Part shown: positions 23,384 through 31,601 of the stretch, piece after piece
Position numbering within the stretch: the stretch's first letter is position 1
How the letters are laid out: every line of letters starts with the position of its first letter
DNA from: VRUE01 sp035556755
GTDB lineage: Bacteria; Actinomycetota; Thermoleophilia; Solirubrobacterales; 70-9
Reading direction: 5' to 3'
DNA: 41,633 nt
NCBI GenBank assembly: GCA_035556755.1
Contig: DATMEP010000152.1
Location: 1 to 41,633, forward strand
Program-made: the position numbers and the translations under genes
The notes under the pieces: generated by a model
What the model saw: the letters and a program-made list of their open reading frames with translations, nothing else
What the model was told of the DNA's origin: nothing
Databases searched by the model: none

Positions 23384-24328
23384 CTAGTAGACCAGCTGGA
23401 CCGAGAGGTAGTAGCCGACGACGATCGTGAAGAGAACCGCGTCGAGGCGGTCGAGCAGACCGCCGTGGGGCCCGAACAGCTTGCCGGTGTCCTTGCGACC
23501 GAGGTCGCGCTTCACCATCGAGGCGAAGAGGTCGCCGAGCGGGGCGATCGCGGCGACGGCGGCGCCCATGATCAGGGCATCCACGCCGGAGAGCCAGTCC
23601 TGGTAGAGGCCGGCGAACCAGAAGGCCAGCGTGCCGATCAGGAAGCCGCCGACCAGCCCCTCCAGGGTCTTGTTCGGCGAGAGGTTGGGCGCGATCCGGT
23701 GCGAGCCGAACATGCGGCCGGTGGCGTAGGCGCCGGTGTCGGTGGCGAAGGTGCCGACCAGGACGTCGATCAGCAGCGCCGCGCCGTGGTCGGGAAGGTC
23801 GCGGAGGAGGACCGCGTGGACAAGGGGCAGGCCGATCCAGACCACGCCGAGCAGGGTCACGCCCATCGAGATGACGACGCCGTCGCGGTGCTTGCGGTCC
23901 ACCCCGAAGACGAAGAGCAGCGGGAACGTCGCGGTGGCGACGAGGAGGACGTTGAAGGCGGTCCCGAAGTGAGCGGCGACCACCATCGCCGCCACCGCGA
24001 CGTAGGCGACGATCTGGATCGGCCGCAGCGAATCGGTCATCACGAAGTACTCGCGCAGGCAGACCACGCCGATCGCCACCATCGCCACCGCGAAGGGAAT
24101 GCCGCCGAAGACGGTGATCGCGATCGCGAAGGCGATCCAGGGGATGGCGAAGAGGATCCGCCGCGCCGTCTCGCCGCGCAGGGGACTGCGCCGGCGCGGG
24201 GCTCGCGGCGGCTTCGGCTCCTCCTCGGAGACCGGATCGTCCTCGAGCCCCTCGAAGAGGTCCACCGCGTGGTCGAACTCGAAGCCCCGGCGCCGCCCTT
24301 TCCCGCCCTCCTCTCCCCCGGACTCCAT
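23384..24328 (-). CDS. cdsA: Phosphatidate cytidylyltransferase (CDP-diacylglycerol synthase)
   Basis: 314 residues with about eight TM helices after a charged N-terminal extension of some 60 residues (Glu/Arg/Pro rich). The C-terminal CdsA signature is present: SMVKRDLGRKDTG followed by GPHGGLLDRLDA. It makes CDP-diacylglycerol from phosphatidate, the substrate of the PgsA-like enzyme encoded at 17.3-17.9 kb. ATG 24328 lies 2 bases after the uppS stop. Confidence 0.95.
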   Translation of the reverse strand: MESGGEEGGKGRRRGFEFDHAVDLFEGLEDDPVSEEEPKPPRAPRRRSPLRGETARRILFAIPWIAFAIAITVFGGIPFAVAMVAIGVVCLREYFVMTDSLRPIQIVAYVAVAAMVVAAHFGTAFNVLLVATATFPLLFVFGVDRKHRDGVVISMGVTLLGVVWIGLPLVHAVLLRDLPDHGAALLIDVLVGTFATDTGAYATGRMFGSHRIAPNLSPNKTLEGLVGGFLIGTLAFWFAGLYQDWLSGVDALIMGAAVAAIAPLGDLFASMVKRDLGRKDTGKLFGPHGGLLDRLDAVLFTIVVGYYLSVQLVY

Positions 24329-24330
24329 CG

Positions 24331-25002
24331 CTAGGTCCTCGCCCCGAAGCGGCGCCGGCGCTCCTCGAACTCGCGCAGCGACTGCTCGAAGGCCTCACGG
24401 GTGAAGTCGGGCCACAGCTCGTCGCGGAAGACGAGCTCGGAGTAGGCGCACTGCCAGAGCAGATAGTTGGAGAGGCGGCGCTCGCCGCTGGTTCGGATGA
24501 GGAGATCGGGGTCGTGCATCTCGGGCGCGTAGAGGTGGCGGCGGAACTCCTTTTCGGAGCCGCCGTCGAAGGCTGCCGCCGCGTCGACGATCTCCGCCCG
24601 CCCACCGTAGTTGAAGGCGACGAAGAGGACGATCCGATCGTTGCCCGCGGTCTCCGCCTCGGCCCAGCTCATCCGCTCGACCAGCTCGGGCGCGACGCCG
24701 TCACGGCGCCCCACGAATCGCATTCGCACCCCTTCGCCGCGCAGCTCCGGGGTCTCGGCCGCGATCCGCTCGCCGAACATCCGCATCAGCCCCTCCACCT
24801 CCTCGGCCGGCCGCGCCCAGTTCTCGGTCGAGAAGGAGAAGACGGTCAGCTCCTCGACCCCGAGCTCGGCGGCGTCGCGCAGCCGCGCCTTGACCGTGTC
24901 GGCGCCGGCCCGGTGACCCTCGACGACCGGGAGGTTGCGCTGCTGCGCCCAGCGCCCGTTGCCGTCGGTGATGATCGCGACGTACCGCGCGGAGGCGCTC
25001 AC
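24331..25002 (-). CDS. uppS: Undecaprenyl diphosphate synthase (cis-prenyltransferase)
   Basis: 223 residues. Catalytic Asp in TDGNGRWAQQRNLPVVEGHRAG (12-33), the SFSTENWARP block (about 65) and DLLIRTSGERRLSNYLLWQ (about 170), all diagnostic of cis-prenyltransferases. The residue before DGNGRWA is Thr where Met is usual. It extends FPP with IPP for the peptidoglycan lipid carrier. GTG 25002 overlaps the frr stop (GTGA). Slightly shorter than the 240-250 typical. Confidence 0.95.
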   Translation of the reverse strand: MSASARYVAIITDGNGRWAQQRNLPVVEGHRAGADTVKARLRDAAELGVEELTVFSFSTENWARPAEEVEGLMRMFGERIAAETPELRGEGVRMRFVGRRDGVAPELVERMSWAEAETAGNDRIVLFVAFNYGGRAEIVDAAAAFDGGSEKEFRRHLYAPEMHDPDLLIRTSGERRLSNYLLWQCAYSELVFRDELWPDFTREAFEQSLREFEERRRRFGART

Positions 25003-25583
25003 ACCTCCAGGATCTCCTCTTCCTTTCCCTTGAGGAGCATGTCGATCTCGGCGATTGCCTCGTCGGTCTGCTTCTGCAGGGCGGCCTCGGCACGGCGCTC
25101 GTCGTCCTCGCCGGCTTCGCCCTCTTTCTTCAGGTCGCGCAGGTCTCCCATCGTGTCGCGGCGGATGTTGCGGACCGCGACGCGGCCCTCCTCGGCGACA
25201 CCGTGGACGACCTTGACCATCTCCCGGCGGCGCTCCTCGGTCAGCTCGGGGATCTGGAGGCGGATCACGCTGCCGTCGTTGTTCGGCGTCAGGCCGACGT
25301 CGGACTCCTGGATCGATTTCTCGATCGAGCCGATTGCGCCCTTGTCGAAGGGCGTCACGGTGAGCAGGCGCGCGTCGGAGGTCGCCACGTTGGCGAGTTG
25401 CTTGAGCGGCGTCGGCGAGCCGTAGTAGTCGACCACTATCCGGTCCAGCAGGTGCGGCGAGGCGCGGCCGGTCCGCACCGTGGCCAGCTCGCCACGGCTC
25501 GATTCGACCGACTTCTGCATCCGGTCCTTCGCGTCTGCCAGCAGCTCGTCGATCAGCTCCACCGGGTCCCTCGCTCCCGTCAT
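24999..25583 (-). CDS. frr: Ribosome recycling factor
   Basis: 194 residues, the two-domain RRF: long three-helix bundle and small beta domain (residues about 31-105, TGRASPHLLDRIVVDYYGSP through IQESDVGLTPNNDG). The last helix carries DLKKEGEAGEDDERRAE. With EF-G it splits post-termination ribosomes. ATG 25583 overlaps the pyrH stop by 4 bases. A short extension at the N-terminus (MTGARDP) precedes the usual start. Confidence 0.97.
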   Translation of the reverse strand: MTGARDPVELIDELLADAKDRMQKSVESSRGELATVRTGRASPHLLDRIVVDYYGSPTPLKQLANVATSDARLLTVTPFDKGAIGSIEKSIQESDVGLTPNNDGSVIRLQIPELTEERRREMVKVVHGVAEEGRVAVRNIRRDTMGDLRDLKKEGEAGEDDERRAEAALQKQTDEAIAEIDMLLKGKEEEILEV

Positions 25584-26320
25584 CCGGCGGGCTTGCTGGA
25601 GACCAGCGTGCCCACCCTCTCGCCGCTGACGATCCTATCTATGTTCCCCTCGTCGCCCATGTTGAAGACGTAGATCGGCAGGTCGTTGTCCATGCAGAGG
25701 GAGAGGGCGGTCGAGTCCATCACCTTCAGCCCTCGCTCGATCGCCTCGCGGTGGCCGATCGCCGGGATGAACTTGGCCTCTGGGTCGATCGCCGGGTCGG
25801 CGTCATAGACCCCCTCCACCCCGTTCTTCGCCATCAGGATCGCCCCGGCGCGGATCTCGAGCGCGCGCAGCGCTGCCGCCGTGTCGGTGGTGAAGAACGG
25901 GTTGCCGGTGCCGGCGGCGAAGATCACCACTCGCCCCTTCTCGAGGTGGCGCATGGCACGGCGGCGGATGTAGGGCTCGGCGACCTCCTTGACGTCGATC
26001 GCCGACATCACCCTGGTGTGCTCGCCGACCTTCTCCAGCGCGTCCTGGAGGGTGAGGGCGTTGAGCACGGTCGCCAGCATGCCCATGTAGTCGCCGGTTG
26101 CCCGGTCCATCCCCGCGGCGGCGCCGGCCAGGCCCCGGTAGATGTTGCCCGCCCCGACCACGACGGCGATCTCGACCTTCCGGCTCCGCACCTCGGCGAC
26201 CTGGCGGGCGATCCGCTGCACCTCGTCGGGATCGGTGCCGTGGTCGCGCTCCCCCATCAGCGCCTCGCCGGAGAGCTTGAGGAGGATGCGGCTGAATTTG
26301 GGCTCGGAGTCCAGGCTCAG
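25580..26320 (-). CDS. pyrH: Uridylate kinase (UMP kinase)
   Basis: About 246 residues. P-loop-like KLSGEALMG near the start, VVVGAGNIYRG (about 50), and the C-terminal VFNMGDEGNIDRIVSGERVGT. It phosphorylates UMP to UDP. No ATG, GTG or TTG lies between the last in-frame choices inside tsf and the essential RILLKLSGE motif. The candidates are CTG at 26320, which overlaps the tsf stop as CTGA, and CTG at 26314, which has GGGGA 6 bases upstream. Longer readings are shadows of tsf and rpsB. Function is certain; the start is unusual. Confidence 0.93.
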   Translation of the reverse strand: MSLDSEPKFSRILLKLSGEALMGERDHGTDPDEVQRIARQVAEVRSRKVEIAVVVGAGNIYRGLAGAAAGMDRATGDYMGMLATVLNALTLQDALEKVGEHTRVMSAIDVKEVAEPYIRRRAMRHLEKGRVVIFAAGTGNPFFTTDTAAALRALEIRAGAILMAKNGVEGVYDADPAIDPEAKFIPAIGHREAIERGLKVMDSTALSLCMDNDLPIYVFNMGDEGNIDRIVSGERVGTLVSSKPAG

Positions 26321-26919
26321 TCCCCGACGCGGAAGTACGCGAAGCGGGCGACGCGAACGTTCTCGCCGGTCTTCGCGGCCAGCTGCTGGCGCAGCTCCTC
26401 GATCGACTTCGAGTCGTGCTTCTCGGCATTGACGTGGGCCTGGTCGAGCAGCGCCACCTCGCTGGCCCACTTGGAGAGCTGTCCCTCGACGATTTTCTCG
26501 ACCACGTTGTCCGGTTTGCCGTCCTCGCGCGCCTTCTCTTCGAAGACCCGCTTTTCGGCCTCGCGCTCCTCGGCCGGGATCTCGTCGGAGGAGACGTACT
26601 TCGGCGCGGTCGCGGCGACGTGCAGGGCGACCTCGTAGGCGAACGCCTTGAAGTCCTCGTTGCGGGCGACGAAGTCGGTCTCGCACTGAACTTCGACCAT
26701 CGCGCCGACCTTGTCGTTGGCGTGGATGTAGGAGGCGACGACCCCCTCGCTGGTCCCCCGCCCTTCGCGCTTGGCGGCAGACGCCTGCCCCTTGACCCGA
26801 AGGATCTCGATCGCTCGGTCGACGTCCCCCTCGGACTCCGTAAGCGCGGCCTTGCAATCCATCATCGCCGCGCCCGTCCGGTCCCGCAGAGCCTTCACAT
26901 CGGCAGCAGTAACGCTCAT
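26317..26919 (-). CDS. tsf: Elongation factor Ts
   Basis: 200 residues. The N-terminal UBA-like domain has VKALRDRTGAAMMDCKAAL (9-27) and the core domain has VEVQCETDFVARNEDFK (about 75-92), the EF-Tu contact region containing TDFV. It is of the short single-core type, closer to the 196-residue Thermus form than to E. coli EF-Ts (283). ATG 26919 overlaps the rpsB stop (ATGA); the classical rpsB-tsf-pyrH-frr order follows. Confidence 0.97.
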   Translation of the reverse strand: MSVTAADVKALRDRTGAAMMDCKAALTESEGDVDRAIEILRVKGQASAAKREGRGTSEGVVASYIHANDKVGAMVEVQCETDFVARNEDFKAFAYEVALHVAATAPKYVSSDEIPAEEREAEKRVFEEKAREDGKPDNVVEKIVEGQLSKWASEVALLDQAHVNAEKHDSKSIEELRQQLAAKTGENVRVARFAYFRVGD

Positions 26920-28031
26920 TTCGCAGGCCCTTTCTCAGCAGGAGCCTCAGCTGCGGCCGGCGCTGCCTCCTCAGCTGGAGCCTGCTTGGCCGCCTCAGCT
27001 GCTTGCGGGGCGGCTGCGGGTTTTCCGGCTTGATCTCCTGCCTTCGCCTCCGCGGGTGGCGCGGGGTTGTGTTCCCCGCCCGCAGCCTGCGAGGACGGGG
27101 TGCCCTGCCCCGCGACAGGACCCGCGGGCGGTGACGCTGGCGGTTTTGCGGGCGGCTGCGGCGGAGCCTGAGGCGGCTGCGGCGGTGCTTTAGCCGCATC
27201 TTCAACAGCTTTGACTTCCGCCGCTTTTTTATCCGCCTCGATTTTTTCCTGCCGGAGTTTCTCTTCCTCCTCGCGCTTCTTCCGCTCTTCTTCCTCTTTT
27301 TTGCGCCGTTCCATTTCCTCCGCGATGCGGCGCTCCTCCTGGACGCGCCAGGCGCCCGCGCCCTCCTCGATCGCGCCGCCGATCGTGCCGATCACCAGCT
27401 GGCAGGAGCGGATCGCGTCGTCGTTGCCGGGGATCACGTAGTCGATCGGTTTCGGATCGCAGTTGGTGTCGACGAGGCCGATGATCGGGATCCGCAGGCG
27501 GACCGCCTCGCGGACCGCGATCTCCTCCGTTTTCAGATCGGTGACGAAGACCGCATCGGGAAGCCTGTCCATGTCCCTGACTCCGCCGAGGTTGTACTCG
27601 AGCTTGGCCAGCTCGGCCTGCATCCCCATCCGCTCCTTGGTCGGGAGCAGCTCGAGTTTGCCCTCCTCCTGCCAGGTGGTGAGCTCGTGCAGGCGGGTGA
27701 TCCGCGCCGAGATCGTGTTGAAGTTGGTCAGCAGGCCACCCAGCCAGCGCTGGTTGACGTAGGGCATCTTGCAGCGGCCGGCCCATTCCTGGACCGGTCC
27801 CCGCGCCTGCTTCTTGGTGCCGACGAAAAGCACCGTGCCGCCGCCGCTGGCAAGCTCGCCGGCGAAGCGGCGTGCGTTCTCCAGCAGCGTCTCGGTCTGG
27901 ACCAGGTCGATGATGTGGATCCCGTCCAGCTCGCCGTGGATGTAACGGCGCATGTTCGGGTTCCAGCGACGCGTCTGGTGACCGAAGTGGACTCCGGCCT
28001 CCAGCAGCTCTTTGAGGCCTGCCTCTGGCAT
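26916..28031 (-). CDS. rpsB: Ribosomal protein S2 with long C-terminal tail
   Basis: 371 residues; the S2 fold occupies about 1-235 (AGVHFGHQTRRWNPNMRRYI near the start, GTKKQAR, VDTNCDP). Beyond it is an extension of about 135 residues: a Glu/Lys/Arg coiled-coil-like helix (about 240-275), a Pro-rich run (PPQPPQAPPQPPAKPP), then residues about 301-328 encoded by the 83-bp repeat, and an Ala/Glu end. Some actinobacterial S2 proteins carry tails, but the repeat insertion is unusual. ATG 28031 has AAGGAGAC 9 bases upstream. Confidence 0.96.
   Translation of the reverse strand: MPEAGLKELLEAGVHFGHQTRRWNPNMRRYIHGELDGIHIIDLVQTETLLENARRFAGELASGGGTVLFVGTKKQARGPVQEWAGRCKMPYVNQRWLGGLLTNFNTISARITRLHELTTWQEEGKLELLPTKERMGMQAELAKLEYNLGGVRDMDRLPDAVFVTDLKTEEIAVREAVRLRIPIIGLVDTNCDPKPIDYVIPGNDDAIRSCQLVIGTIGGAIEEGAGAWRVQEERRIAEEMERRKKEEEERKKREEEEKLRQEKIEADKKAAEVKAVEDAAKAPPQPPQAPPQPPAKPPASPPAGPVAGQGTPSSQAAGGEHNPAPPAEAKAGDQAGKPAAAPQAAEAAKQAPAEEAAPAAAEAPAEKGPAK
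27047..27129 (-). repeat. 83-bp repeat, copy B, inside the rpsB tail
   Basis: Reverse complement of this stretch matches 12798-12880 at 76 of 83 positions without gaps, with the same terminal inverted repeat (CCGCGGGT/ACCCGCGG). Copy B additionally forms an internal hairpin GCGGGG-AACACAA-CCCCGC that is weakened in copy A. It is read in the same frame as copy A. Confidence 0.85.
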
Positions 28032-28164
28032 GTCGAAAAGTCTCCTTGGTTAAGTTGGTGAAGTCCCGTCGCCCTAGCCGGGATCCGGCTCAAGGCCGGT
28101 CAGGATCCGGGGCGGTACGACGGGGGTCGGTTTGAACTGAGCGATTGTAGTGGCGATCCGCGAG
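28032..28164 (-). promoter_or_regulatory. rpsB leader region with hairpin
   Basis: The 133 bases before rpsB contain TACAAT at about 28142-28147, a possible -10 box, and a hairpin CCGGC-CTTGA-GCCGG flanked by GGAT/ATCC near 28080-28106. A structured leader is common for rpsB, where S2 represses its own mRNA; I cannot match a known S2 motif. No convincing -35 was found. Confidence 0.35.
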
Positions 28165-28839
28165 CTAAGCCGCACGGGCCGATTCGAGCGCAGCCGCCAG
28201 ATCGGGAGGCAGCTCGGAGGTGAAGCTCATCGCCTCGCCGCTGACCGGGTGGGCGAAGGCGAGCCTGTGGGCGTGCAGGAACTGCCTGCTCAACCCGTGC
28301 CTGCCCTCACCGCCGTAGGTCGTGTCGCCCGCCAGCGGGTGGCCGATCGCGGCGAAGTGGGCGCGGATCTGGTGGGTGCGGCCGGTCTCGAGCTTGGCCT
28401 CGAGGTAGGTCTCGGCGGCGAGCAGCTCCAGCACCTCGAAGTGGGTGCGGGCCTGACGCGAGGCAGCGCCGGAGACGGCCATCCGGTGGCGCTGTCGCGA
28501 CGCACGCCCGATCGGCGCGTCGATCGTCCCGGTGCGCGAGCCGAGCCGGCCCTGGGCGAGCGCCAGGTAGGCGCGTTCGACCTCGCGGCGGCGGACCGCG
28601 GCCTGCAGGGCCGCATGCGCCTCGTCGCTGCGGGCGACGACGAGCAGTCCGCTGGTTCCCTTGTCGAGGCGGTGGACGATGCCGGGCCGCTCGGGGTCGG
28701 CGCCACCTCCGAGGATCTCCCCCAGCTCGTCGACCAGCGTAGGCCCGTCGTGCGAGGGGGCCGGGTGGACGACGAGCCCCGCGGGCTTGTCGACGACGGC
28801 CAGCGCCTCGTCGAGGTGGACGACGCGCAGCTCGCTCAC
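28165..28839 (-). CDS. RluA-type 23S/tRNA pseudouridine synthase without S4 domain
   Basis: 224 residues. Catalytic Asp in GIVHRLDKGTSGLLVVAR (about 70), upstream AVVDKPAGLVVHPAP (about 13-27) and downstream LETGRTHQIRAHFAAIGHP. It isomerises uridine in rRNA or tRNA. RluD proteins have an N-terminal S4 domain and exceed 300 residues; this one begins directly with the catalytic domain, like RluA (219 residues). GTG 28839 overlaps the lspA stop (GTGA). A longer open frame upstream exists only because it shadows lspA. Confidence 0.92.
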   Translation of the reverse strand: MSELRVVHLDEALAVVDKPAGLVVHPAPSHDGPTLVDELGEILGGGADPERPGIVHRLDKGTSGLLVVARSDEAHAALQAAVRRREVERAYLALAQGRLGSRTGTIDAPIGRASRQRHRMAVSGAASRQARTHFEVLELLAAETYLEAKLETGRTHQIRAHFAAIGHPLAGDTTYGGEGRHGLSRQFLHAHRLAFAHPVSGEAMSFTSELPPDLAAALESARAA

Positions 28840-29291
28840 GGGGGATTGCGCAGGTAGCTCAGCGCCAGCACCGCGACGCCGAGGGTGATCGAGACGTCGG
28901 CCAGGTTGAACGGCGGCCAGGAGAGGAAGTCGACGTAGTCGGTGACCTCCCCCATCCGCACCCGGTCGGCGAGGTTGCCGAGGGCCCCGCCCGCCAGCAG
29001 GCCGACCGCGATCCACATCCCCGGCCTGGTCGGGTCGTGGGCGAAGAGAACGGCGACGAAGAGCAGGGCGACCACGGTCAAGGCGACCAGGAGCACCCCC
29101 CCGTCGCTGGCGAGGCCGAAGGCGACACCGCGGTTGTGGGCGAGGGTGAGGCTGAGGGGCCCCAGCACGTCGACCTTCTCGCCGGGGACGAGATTGGCCT
29201 CGACCACCGCCTTGGCAGCTTGGTCGAGGACGACGACGAGGCCGCAGAGGACGCCCGCCAGGCGCCAGGCACCCCCCCGAGCGCCGCTCAC
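28836..29291 (-). CDS. lspA: Lipoprotein signal peptidase (signal peptidase II)
   Basis: 151 residues, four TM helices. The two catalytic aspartates are in GGALGNLADRVRMG (about 106-119) and FNLADVSITLG (about 130-140); NRGVAFGL precedes them. It removes signal peptides from prolipoproteins. GTG 29291 overlaps the yggT stop, and the stop overlaps the rluA-like start. Confidence 0.96.
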   Translation of the reverse strand: MSGARGGAWRLAGVLCGLVVVLDQAAKAVVEANLVPGEKVDVLGPLSLTLAHNRGVAFGLASDGGVLLVALTVVALLFVAVLFAHDPTRPGMWIAVGLLAGGALGNLADRVRMGEVTDYVDFLSWPPFNLADVSITLGVAVLALSYLRNPP

Positions 29292-29602
29292 CCGGCGATC
29301 AGGCCGACGACTACCGCCTGCAGGACGAAGAGCACGATGACGCCGACGATCGGGCTCAGGTCAAGCCCGAAACCGCCCCCGCCGAGCGGCGGGATGAAGC
29401 GGCGGAAGAGGTTGAGGTAAGGATTGGTCGTCTGACCGATGAAGTCGAGCACGGCGCGCAGCCAGGGGTTGTAGGGCATCCGCGGTATCCACGAGCTGAG
29501 CACGTTGAGGAAGATCAGGACGATGTAGACGAGGAAGAGCGCGCTGACGTAATCGGCGACGTCGTTGCGCGTCAGCGCCAGCAGGAAGAGCGCCGCGCTC
29601 AT
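29288..29602 (-). CDS. YggT-family membrane protein
   Basis: 104 residues with two or three hydrophobic helices. The family block SSWIPRMPYNPWLRAVLDFIGQTTNPYL..FRRFIPP is well preserved; a Gly-rich turn (GGGGFGLDLSP) and a last TM helix follow. Function is not established; the gene typically follows sepF or proC in division clusters, as here. ATG 29602 overlaps the proC stop (ATGA); longer frames are shadows of proC. Confidence 0.92.
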   Translation of the reverse strand: MSAALFLLALTRNDVADYVSALFLVYIVLIFLNVLSSWIPRMPYNPWLRAVLDFIGQTTNPYLNLFRRFIPPLGGGGFGLDLSPIVGVIVLFVLQAVVVGLIAG

Positions 29603-30339
29603 CGACCCATCCTCTCCAGCGAGGCCTGCACAGCCGCTTCGAAGGCCTCGCGAGCCCCTTCTCGCTCCAGCGCTTCCAGGCCGGCTTCGGTGCTGCCCCC
29701 TGGCGACGTGACCGAGATTCGAACATCGGCTGGGCGGCGGATGCGCATGAGCGACCCAGTGCCTGCCGCGGCTTCGACCACCAGCTTTTCGACCAGCTTC
29801 TCGTCCAGGCCGGCGCTGACGCCGGCGGCGGCGAGCGCCTCGGCGACCAAGGCGAAATACGCCGGTGAGCAGCCCATCAACGCAGTGGCGACGTCGAATT
29901 GCGAGTCGGGCAGCTCGATGACCGACCCGAGAACGTTCAGCTTCTCTCGAACCTCTGGGCTGAACTCCCCCGCGATGCAAAGGACGCCGCCGCCCACCTC
30001 CACCGCGAGGTTGGGCATGATCCGCCCGACTTCGGCCTCGGGAAACGCGGCTTCGACTTTCTCCAGGGCCGTCGCCCCCAAGATCGAGACGACCGATCCT
30101 GCGCCGCCCAGTTCGCCGGCTGCTTGATCGAGAGCGGCTGGCTTTACCGCGAGGACCACGACGTCGGCGCGCTCGGCCAGCTTCTCGTTGGACTCGACCG
30201 CTTCGCCGCCGAGTTCTCCGGCCAGCTTGCGAGCCTTGCCGGCGTCGGCGTCGGCGAACAGCATCTGGCTCCAATTCCCGGCCCAACCCCTCGCGATGGC
30301 CGCAGCCATGTTGCCGGACCCACAGAAGCCAACGATCAT
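29599..30339 (-). CDS. proC: Pyrroline-5-carboxylate reductase
   Basis: 246 residues. NADPH-binding GFCGSGNMAAAIARGW at the N-terminus, VVLAVKPAALD, the MPNLAVEVGGG block (about 108-118) and the C-terminal substrate motif TSPGGSTEAGL (about 212). It makes proline from P5C. Codon use is somewhat more AT-rich than that of sepF and lspA on either side. Its gap to sepF is 20 bases. Confidence 0.96.
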   Translation of the reverse strand: MIVGFCGSGNMAAAIARGWAGNWSQMLFADADAGKARKLAGELGGEAVESNEKLAERADVVVLAVKPAALDQAAGELGGAGSVVSILGATALEKVEAAFPEAEVGRIMPNLAVEVGGGVLCIAGEFSPEVREKLNVLGSVIELPDSQFDVATALMGCSPAYFALVAEALAAAGVSAGLDEKLVEKLVVEAAAGTGSLMRIRRPADVRISVTSPGGSTEAGLEALEREGAREAFEAAVQASLERMGR

Positions 30340-30359
30340 GGCCGGGAGACTATTGCCAG

Positions 30360-30893
30360 TCAGGACTGGTTGAAGAAGCCTTTGTCGAGGAGGCGCGCCT
30401 TCTCCTCGGCGGAGACCTCGACGTTGCGCGGGGTGAGCAGGAAGATCTTCTCGGCGATCCGCTGCATCCCGCCCTCCAGCGCGTAGGTGAGACCGGAGCA
30501 GAAGTCGATCATCCGCTTCGAGAGCTCGTGATCGGTCGTCTGCAGGTTGAGGATCACCGGTACCGACCGCTTGAACTGGTCGGCGACCTGCTGGGCGTCG
30601 TTGAAGTTGCGTGGGATGACGAGGTGGACTTTGACGTCGGAGTCCTCCCCCACCGGGCGCAGGACCCGGGTTCGCGAGGCGGAGATCGGCTCGTCGTCGG
30701 CGAAGATGTCGTCGATCTCGTCACGGCGCGCCCGGCGTGAGGTCGGCAGACGCCTCACCTGCCCTGACTCGCGGCGCGACTCGACCTCCTCTTCCTCCGG
30801 GATGTAGTCGTCTTCGAATTCCGGTCCGTGCTCGTGCTCTTCGGCGAGCCCGAAGTAGACCAGCGCTCTATGCCAACTGTCGCGTAGTGCCAT
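30360..30893 (-). CDS. sepF: Cell division protein SepF
   Basis: 177 residues. N-terminal membrane-binding amphipathic helix (ALRDSWHRALVYFGLAEE), an acidic/basic linker of about 60 residues, then the SepF core (about 85-165): VHLVIPRNFNDAQQVADQFK, VILNLQTTDHELSKRMIDF and GLTYALEGGMQRIAEKIFLLTP. It anchors FtsZ to the membrane, the role FtsA has elsewhere. ATG 30893. Located after yggS as in most Gram-positive division clusters; ftsZ itself is not in the window. Confidence 0.96.
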   Translation of the reverse strand: MALRDSWHRALVYFGLAEEHEHGPEFEDDYIPEEEEVESRRESGQVRRLPTSRRARRDEIDDIFADDEPISASRTRVLRPVGEDSDVKVHLVIPRNFNDAQQVADQFKRSVPVILNLQTTDHELSKRMIDFCSGLTYALEGGMQRIAEKIFLLTPRNVEVSAEEKARLLDKGFFNQS

Positions 30894-30949
30894 GCGTGCG
30901 TCTTTCGGCTCTTTGCTGCCGATTCCTCCAGGGGATTATGGCTCAATAC

Positions 30950-31582
30950 TCACATGTAGAGAGCGGTCCCGAGCCTGACGATCGTCGCTCCCTCCTCGAT
31001 CGCGACCCGCCAATCCTGCGAGGTGCCCATCGAGAGGCGGGCGAGGCCGTGCTCGGCCGCCAGCTCGGCGAGGCGGGCGAAGTACGGTCGCGAGTCCTCG
31101 GGATCGGTGCTGAAGGGCGGCATCGTCATCAGCCCGGAGGCCCGGACGGGGCAGCGTTCGACGAAGCCGGCCAGCTCGCCGGGGGCGACCCCGCCCTTTC
31201 CCGCCTCGCCGGCCACGTTGACCTCGATCAGCACCTCGGTGCGGGCATCGCCGTGGCGTCTCAGCTGCTCCAGGGCGGAGTCGGTGCAGACCGAGTGGAC
31301 CAGGCGGCAGAGGGGAATCAGGTGTTTGACCTTGCGGCTCTGCAGGTTGCCGACGAAGTCCCACTCGAAGGCGTCGCCCCAGCGCTCGTGCTTGGCCGCC
31401 AGGTCCTGCTGGCGGTTCTCGCCGACCAGCCGCACCCCGGCTTCGGCCAGGGCGCCCATCTCCTCCAGCGGGACGTACTTGGTCGCGGCGAGGATCTCGA
31501 CCCGGTCGCCCGCCTCCTCCCGCGCCCGCTCGAGGTTCGCGGCGATCCTGCCGGGGTCGAGCCCGTGGATCAGGCCCGGCAT
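30950..31582 (-). CDS. YggS-family PLP-binding protein
   Basis: About 210 residues. PLP lysine in AATKYVPLEEM, then GENRQQDLAAKHE and HLIPLCRLVHSVCTD, EVNVAGEAGKGGV, SMGTSQDWRVAIEEGATIVRLGTALYM. The protein controls PLP homeostasis. I take ATG 31582 (MPGLIHGLDP); a longer frame from 31642 overlaps the cca-like gene and begins with Arg-rich sequence. The C-terminus ends soon after the RLGTALY strand, a little shorter than usual. Confidence 0.93.
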   Translation of the reverse strand: MPGLIHGLDPGRIAANLERAREEAGDRVEILAATKYVPLEEMGALAEAGVRLVGENRQQDLAAKHERWGDAFEWDFVGNLQSRKVKHLIPLCRLVHSVCTDSALEQLRRHGDARTEVLIEVNVAGEAGKGGVAPGELAGFVERCPVRASGLMTMPPFSTDPEDSRPYFARLAELAAEHGLARLSMGTSQDWRVAIEEGATIVRLGTALYM

Positions 31583-31601
31583 CGCCCACGTTCCCGTTCC
31601 G

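Noticed and set aside
25580..27205. 541-residue reading of pyrH
   Set aside because: The N-terminal 295 residues are Arg-rich shadow of tsf and rpsB; kinase homology begins only after the tsf stop.
28165..29016. Pseudouridine synthase with an N-terminal extension that might be an S4 domain
   Set aside because: The extension is Gly/Arg-rich shadow of lspA; GTG 28839 overlapping the lspA stop is the natural start.
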